Below, one piece after another: positions 61,077 to 64,000 of a stretch of DNA of 64,000 nucleotides. Origin of the DNA: Streptomyces sp. CC208A (GTDB lineage: Bacteria > Actinomycetota > Actinomycetes > Streptomycetales > Streptomycetaceae); the NCBI RefSeq assembly GCF_030010625.1, contig NZ_JASCXN010000017.1:1-64000 (forward strand). The letters run 5' to 3'. The notes under the pieces are model-generated. The model did not search any database, had not been told where the DNA came from, and saw nothing but the letters and a program-made list of their open reading frames with translations. The first letter of the stretch is position 1. Every line of letters starts with the position of its first letter. The translations under genes were made by a program, and so were the position numbers.

Positions 61077-61498
61077 CCGACCGCGCGGACGGTGCCCTGG
61101 GCGAGGGCGCAGAGGGTCTCGCCGCCCTCCTCGTCGACGGTGAGGAGTTCGCAGCGGACGACGGCCTGGCGGCGGCCCGCGTGCAGGACCTCGGCGCGGG
61201 CGCGGAGGGTGACGCCGACGGCGGGGCGGACGTAGTCGATGGAGTAGCCGGCGGTGAGGACGGCCGCGCCCAGGACGGTGCCGGCGGCGAAGGTGATCGC
61301 GTTGTCGGCGGCGTACGAGAGGACTCCGCCGTGCACGAAGCCGTTCTGCTGGCGCAGGTCCTCGCGGATCGGCAGTTCCAGGGTGGCTCCGCCGTCGCCG
61401 AAGGCGCGGACGTCGGCGCCGACGAGACGGCTGAAGGGCTGGGCCCGCAGGATGTCGCGTGCCATGGCGAGGGTGGCGATGTCGGTCACCCGGGTCAC
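61073..61498 (-). CDS. PaaI-type hot-dog thioesterase
   Basis: 141 residues. RQQNGFVHGGVLSYAADNAITFAA is the hot-dog signature with HGG. The rest (GYSIDYVRPAVGVTLRARAEVLHAGRRQAVVRCELLT) fits acyl-CoA thioesterases of the PaaI/YbgC group. It would release CoA from aromatic or acyl thioesters. It is convergent with the oxidoreductase gene and overlaps it by four bases. Confidence 0.8.
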   Translation of the reverse strand: MTRVTDIATLAMARDILRAQPFSRLVGADVRAFGDGGATLELPIREDLRQQNGFVHGGVLSYAADNAITFAAGTVLGAAVLTAGYSIDYVRPAVGVTLRARAEVLHAGRRQAVVRCELLTVDEEGGETLCALAQGTVRAVG

Positions 61499-61499
61499 C

Positions 61500-62186
61500 C
61501 TACTCGCCGGTAGCCCCGTCGGGGTCCTGATCGAGGAGGCCGGCGTCGTGGACGAGGAGGGCGATCTGGACCCGGTTGTCGAGGCCGAGCCGGGCGAGCA
61601 GCCGGGAGACGTGGGTCTTCACGGTGGGGACGCTCATGTAGAGCCGGGCGGCGATCTCGGCGTTGGAGGCGCCGCGGCCGACGGCGAGCGCGACCTCCCG
61701 TTCGCGCTCGGTGAGCCCGGCGAGGCGCTCGGCGGCGGCGGTCCGCCGGTGCCGGGTCTCCGGCCGCCCGGCGACGTGCCGCATCAGCTGGCGGGTGACG
61801 GCCGGCGAGAGGACGGGCTCACCGGCGGCGACCTTCCGGACGGCGGCGACGATCTCGGCGGGCGGGGTGTCCTTGAGGACGAACCCGGCGGCGCCGGCCC
61901 GCAGGGCGCGCAGCACCTGCTCGTCGGCGTGGAAGGTGGTCAGGACGATCACCTCGGGGGCGCCGGGCCGGGCGCGCAGCCGTTCGGTGGCGGTGAGCCC
62001 GTCGATGTGCGGCATACGGAGGTCCATGAGGACGACGTCGGGGGCGAGCCGGGCGACGAGGTCGGGGACCTCGCGCCCGTCGGAGCCCTCGCCGACGATC
62101 CGGAGGGACTCGTCGCCGCCGAGCATCAGGGTGAGGCCCGCGCGGACCAGGGGGTCGTCGTCGACGACGAGGAGCCGGATGGTCAT
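61500..62186 (-). CDS. NarL-type response regulator
   Basis: 228 residues from ATG overlapping the kinase stop (ATGA). An N-terminal receiver has the phosphoacceptor Asp55 (VVLMDLRMPH), and the C-terminal LuxR helix-turn-helix is LTEREREVALAVGRGASNAEIAARLYMSVPTVKTHVSRLL in order. It is the partner of the kinase encoded just upstream. The signal and target genes are not evident. Confidence 0.92.
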   Translation of the reverse strand: MTIRLLVVDDDPLVRAGLTLMLGGDESLRIVGEGSDGREVPDLVARLAPDVVLMDLRMPHIDGLTATERLRARPGAPEVIVLTTFHADEQVLRALRAGAAGFVLKDTPPAEIVAAVRKVAAGEPVLSPAVTRQLMRHVAGRPETRHRRTAAAERLAGLTEREREVALAVGRGASNAEIAARLYMSVPTVKTHVSRLLARLGLDNRVQIALLVHDAGLLDQDPDGATGE

Positions 62187-63397
62187 GGGGGCCACGGTAG
62201 CCAGGCGGTGAGGGCGAAGCCGCCGCCGGGGGCCGGTCCGTGGTCGAGGTGCCCGCCGGCGAGGGCGGCCCGCTCGGAGAGGCCGATGAGGCCCTGGCCG
62301 GAGCCGGGGACGTGCGGCACGGGCCCGTCGGGGGCCGGGTTGCGGACCTCGACGGTGAGTCCGTCGCCGGGCCGGCCGCGCAGGGTGAGGGTGACCTCGG
62401 CGCCGGGGGCGTGCTTGCGGGCGTTGGTCAGACCCTCCTGGGCGATCCGGTAGACGGTGCGGCCGGTGGCGGCGGGCACCGAGCCGGGGTCGTCGACCGA
62501 GGAGTCGAGGACGACGCTCATCCCGGCCTCGCGGGACTCGTCGACGAGGGCGCCGAGGGTGGCGAGGGTCGGCTGCGGCCGGTCGCCGCCGCCGGTCTCC
62601 TCGTCCGGGGCGCGGAGCACGCCGATGATCTCGCGCAGGTCCTGGAGGGCGTCGTGGGCGCTGTCTCGGATGACGCCGGCGGCGCGGGCGATCTGCTCGG
62701 GCGGGGCGTCGGGGCGGAACTCCAGGGCTCCGGCGTGGACGCTGAGGAGGGTGAGGCGGTGGGCGAGGACGTCGTGCATCTCGCGGGCGATGGCCTCGCG
62801 GGCGAGCCGCTGGGCCTGCGCGGCGCGCAGCCCGGCCTCCGCCTCGGCCCGCTCGGCGCGCTCGCGCAGCGCCTCGACGAGCTGGCGGCGGGATCGTACG
62901 AGCATGCCCCAGGCGGTGACGAGGAGGATGAGGGCGACGCCCAGGACGATCCCGAGGAGGGTGCCGGTCTCGGGATCGGGGCGGACGAAGACGGTGGCGA
63001 GGGCCCCGGCGAGGGCGAGGGCGACGATCCAGGCGATGTCCCGGAAGGGGCGGCGGACGGCGACGCTGAAGAGGCCCGCGAGCATGGCGCCCGCGGCGGC
63101 CGGGACGAGGGCGCCGACGACCGCGAGGACGGCGGCGAGCCCGGTGGGCCACCGCCGGCGCAGCCAGAGCGCGCAGCAGGCGAGGGCGGCGGCGATCTGG
63201 TCGGTCAGGACGACGGGGCCGCTGTCGTACCGGGCGCTGGTGTCGAGGGCGACGAGTCCGAAGAAGGCGGCGAGCAGGAAGACGAGGGTGTCGACGACCC
63301 AGTCGCGGACGGTGCGGCGCGGCCGGGCGGCTCCGGTCCCGCCCGGTTCGAGCAGGTGGGAGGGGAGCAGCCGGCGCTGCCGGTCCGTACGCGTCAT
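62183..63397 (-). CDS. NarL-family sensor histidine kinase
   Basis: 404 residues from ATG 63397; a start 78 bases earlier would add an unconvincing segment. Several membrane helices occupy residues 38-165. The HisKA_3 phosphoacceptor is EMHDVLAHR with His208. GRTVYRIAQEGLTNARKHAPGAEV is the N box and GSGQGLIGLSERAALAGG the G box. It is coupled to the response regulator gene. Confidence 0.92.
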   Translation of the reverse strand: MTRTDRQRRLLPSHLLEPGGTGAARPRRTVRDWVVDTLVFLLAAFFGLVALDTSARYDSGPVVLTDQIAAALACCALWLRRRWPTGLAAVLAVVGALVPAAAGAMLAGLFSVAVRRPFRDIAWIVALALAGALATVFVRPDPETGTLLGIVLGVALILLVTAWGMLVRSRRQLVEALRERAERAEAEAGLRAAQAQRLAREAIAREMHDVLAHRLTLLSVHAGALEFRPDAPPEQIARAAGVIRDSAHDALQDLREIIGVLRAPDEETGGGDRPQPTLATLGALVDESREAGMSVVLDSSVDDPGSVPAATGRTVYRIAQEGLTNARKHAPGAEVTLTLRGRPGDGLTVEVRNPAPDGPVPHVPGSGQGLIGLSERAALAGGHLDHGPAPGGGFALTAWLPWPP

Positions 63398-63553
63398 GTT
63401 CGCAATGTACGCAGCCGGGGCCCGCCGCACCGCTCGCGCGGGCCCGTCCGCTACCGAAGTCGTACGGGTCGACACCCAGGTCGCGACTTAGGTCGCACGG
63501 CGGTGGACCGGGGGTGGACGCGGCGGGCCGCCGGTCGCGGCCAGGATCGCCGT

Positions 63554-63790
63554 ATGAGGAGATTTCTGGAGGTCACCGGTTTCCTGCTGACCGTCTTCGG
63601 CGTCTGCGGCGTGGTCCGCGAACTGACGGGCGGCTGGTTCTCGTTCATGGGCGCGACGCGCTTCCTGACCGAGAACGTGGGGGTCCTCGAAGGCCGGGAG
63701 GTCTTCGCGAACATCGTGCTCGCCGTCCTCGGCCTGGTCCTGATGATCGTCTCGGAGCGGGTGGGTAAGGACCGGGTGGAGAAGAGCTGA
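63554..63790 (+). CDS. Small two-helix membrane protein
   Basis: 78 residues from ATG, divergent from the kinase gene. Two hydrophobic segments (VTGFLLTVFGVCGVVRELTGGWF and FANIVLAVLGLVLMIVSERVG) suggest a membrane hairpin. It may be a target of the adjacent two-component system, since it shares the divergent 156-base control region. Confidence 0.65.
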   Translation: MRRFLEVTGFLLTVFGVCGVVRELTGGWFSFMGATRFLTENVGVLEGREVFANIVLAVLGLVLMIVSERVGKDRVEKS

Positions 63791-63798
63791 GCCGGGAT

Positions 63799-64000
63799 TC
63801 AGGGGGCGTCTGCGGCCCGGCGGCCCCAGGCCGTGCCGCCGAGGACGAGGGCGGCGCCCACGAGACCGAGGAGGCCGGGGCGGTCGCCGGCCAGGGCGAT
63901 GCCCGCGAGGGCGGCCCAGAGGGGTTCGGTGCCGAGCAGCAGGCTCACGCGGGACGGGGAGGTGCGGCGTACGGCCCACATCTGCACGAAGAAGGCGAAG
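63799..64000 (-). CDS. EamA/DMT transporter, C-terminal part
   Basis: The frame is open to the window end. Its last helices read SRVSLLLGTEPLWAALAGIALAGDRPGLLGLVGAALVLGG, the typical end of EamA-family drug/metabolite exporters. The N-terminal part lies beyond base 64000. Confidence 0.8.
   Translation of the reverse strand, partial: FAFFVQMWAVRRTSPSRVSLLLGTEPLWAALAGIALAGDRPGLLGLVGAALVLGGTAWGRRAADAP

Overview
High-GC actinobacterial DNA, almost certainly a Streptomyces chromosome. The signs are the strong GC bias at third codon positions, DUF317-, DUF6082- and DUF6087-type proteins, XRE regulators and anti-sigma-like ATP-binding proteins of the streptomycete kind, and frequent GTG/TTG starts. 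The window divides into four regions.

Region A (1-22.9 kb) is one long, tightly coupled, plus-strand gene array. It holds the end of a MoxR-type AAA+ ATPase, a VWA protein with a zinc-protease-like motif, a relaxase-related protein whose catalytic Tyr and His residues are gone, five DUF317-type proteins, a TraD/TraG-type coupling ATPase, four related helical/winged-helix proteins (one interrupted by an in-frame TGA), a protein with four HTH-like repeats, a PAPS-reductase-like protein coupled to a C5-cytosine DNA methyltransferase, and a protein made of two DnaB N-terminal domains without a motor. It looks like the backbone of an integrated conjugative or plasmid-like element. Several genes there seem to start at CTG or ATT after a strong Shine-Dalgarno sequence. 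An AT-rich, iteron-like, hairpin-rich segment follows at 22.9-23.25 kb.

Region B (23.2-44.6 kb) is a mosaic of short cargo operons on both strands: an RmlD-like reductase, QueE plus a QueD-like domain fused to a large unknown domain, TPR, GNAT, XRE and ATP-binding regulators, a dTMP-kinase-like protein, two intact 2H phosphoesterases and the stump of a third, HNH-like and PD-(D/E)XK nucleases, a Nudix hydrolase, a PPOX-type flavoprotein and a broken recombinase-like gene.

Region C (44.7-53.1 kb) is an insertion-sequence graveyard after an orphan excisionase-like gene. An IS5-type element is itself interrupted, in antisense, by a group II intron; both boundaries can be read exactly. A 60-bp CTAG-bounded palindrome, an IS3-type element that splits a host gene (3-bp duplication), a transposase remnant and an IS256-type element follow. 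The edge is marked by a 35-codon stump resembling a 3-oxoadipate enol-lactonase (53.35-53.46 kb), so the foreign DNA appears to have truncated that chromosomal gene.

Region D (53.5-64 kb) looks like core chromosome: GC-rich tandem repeats, a DEAD-box RNA helicase, a sugar operon (binding lipoprotein, permease, single-domain ATPase, ROK kinase, membrane protein) with the gene order of frcBCAK, a divergent Gfo/Idh/MocA oxidoreductase, a PaaI-type thioesterase, a NarL-type two-component pair, a small membrane protein and the end of an EamA transporter.
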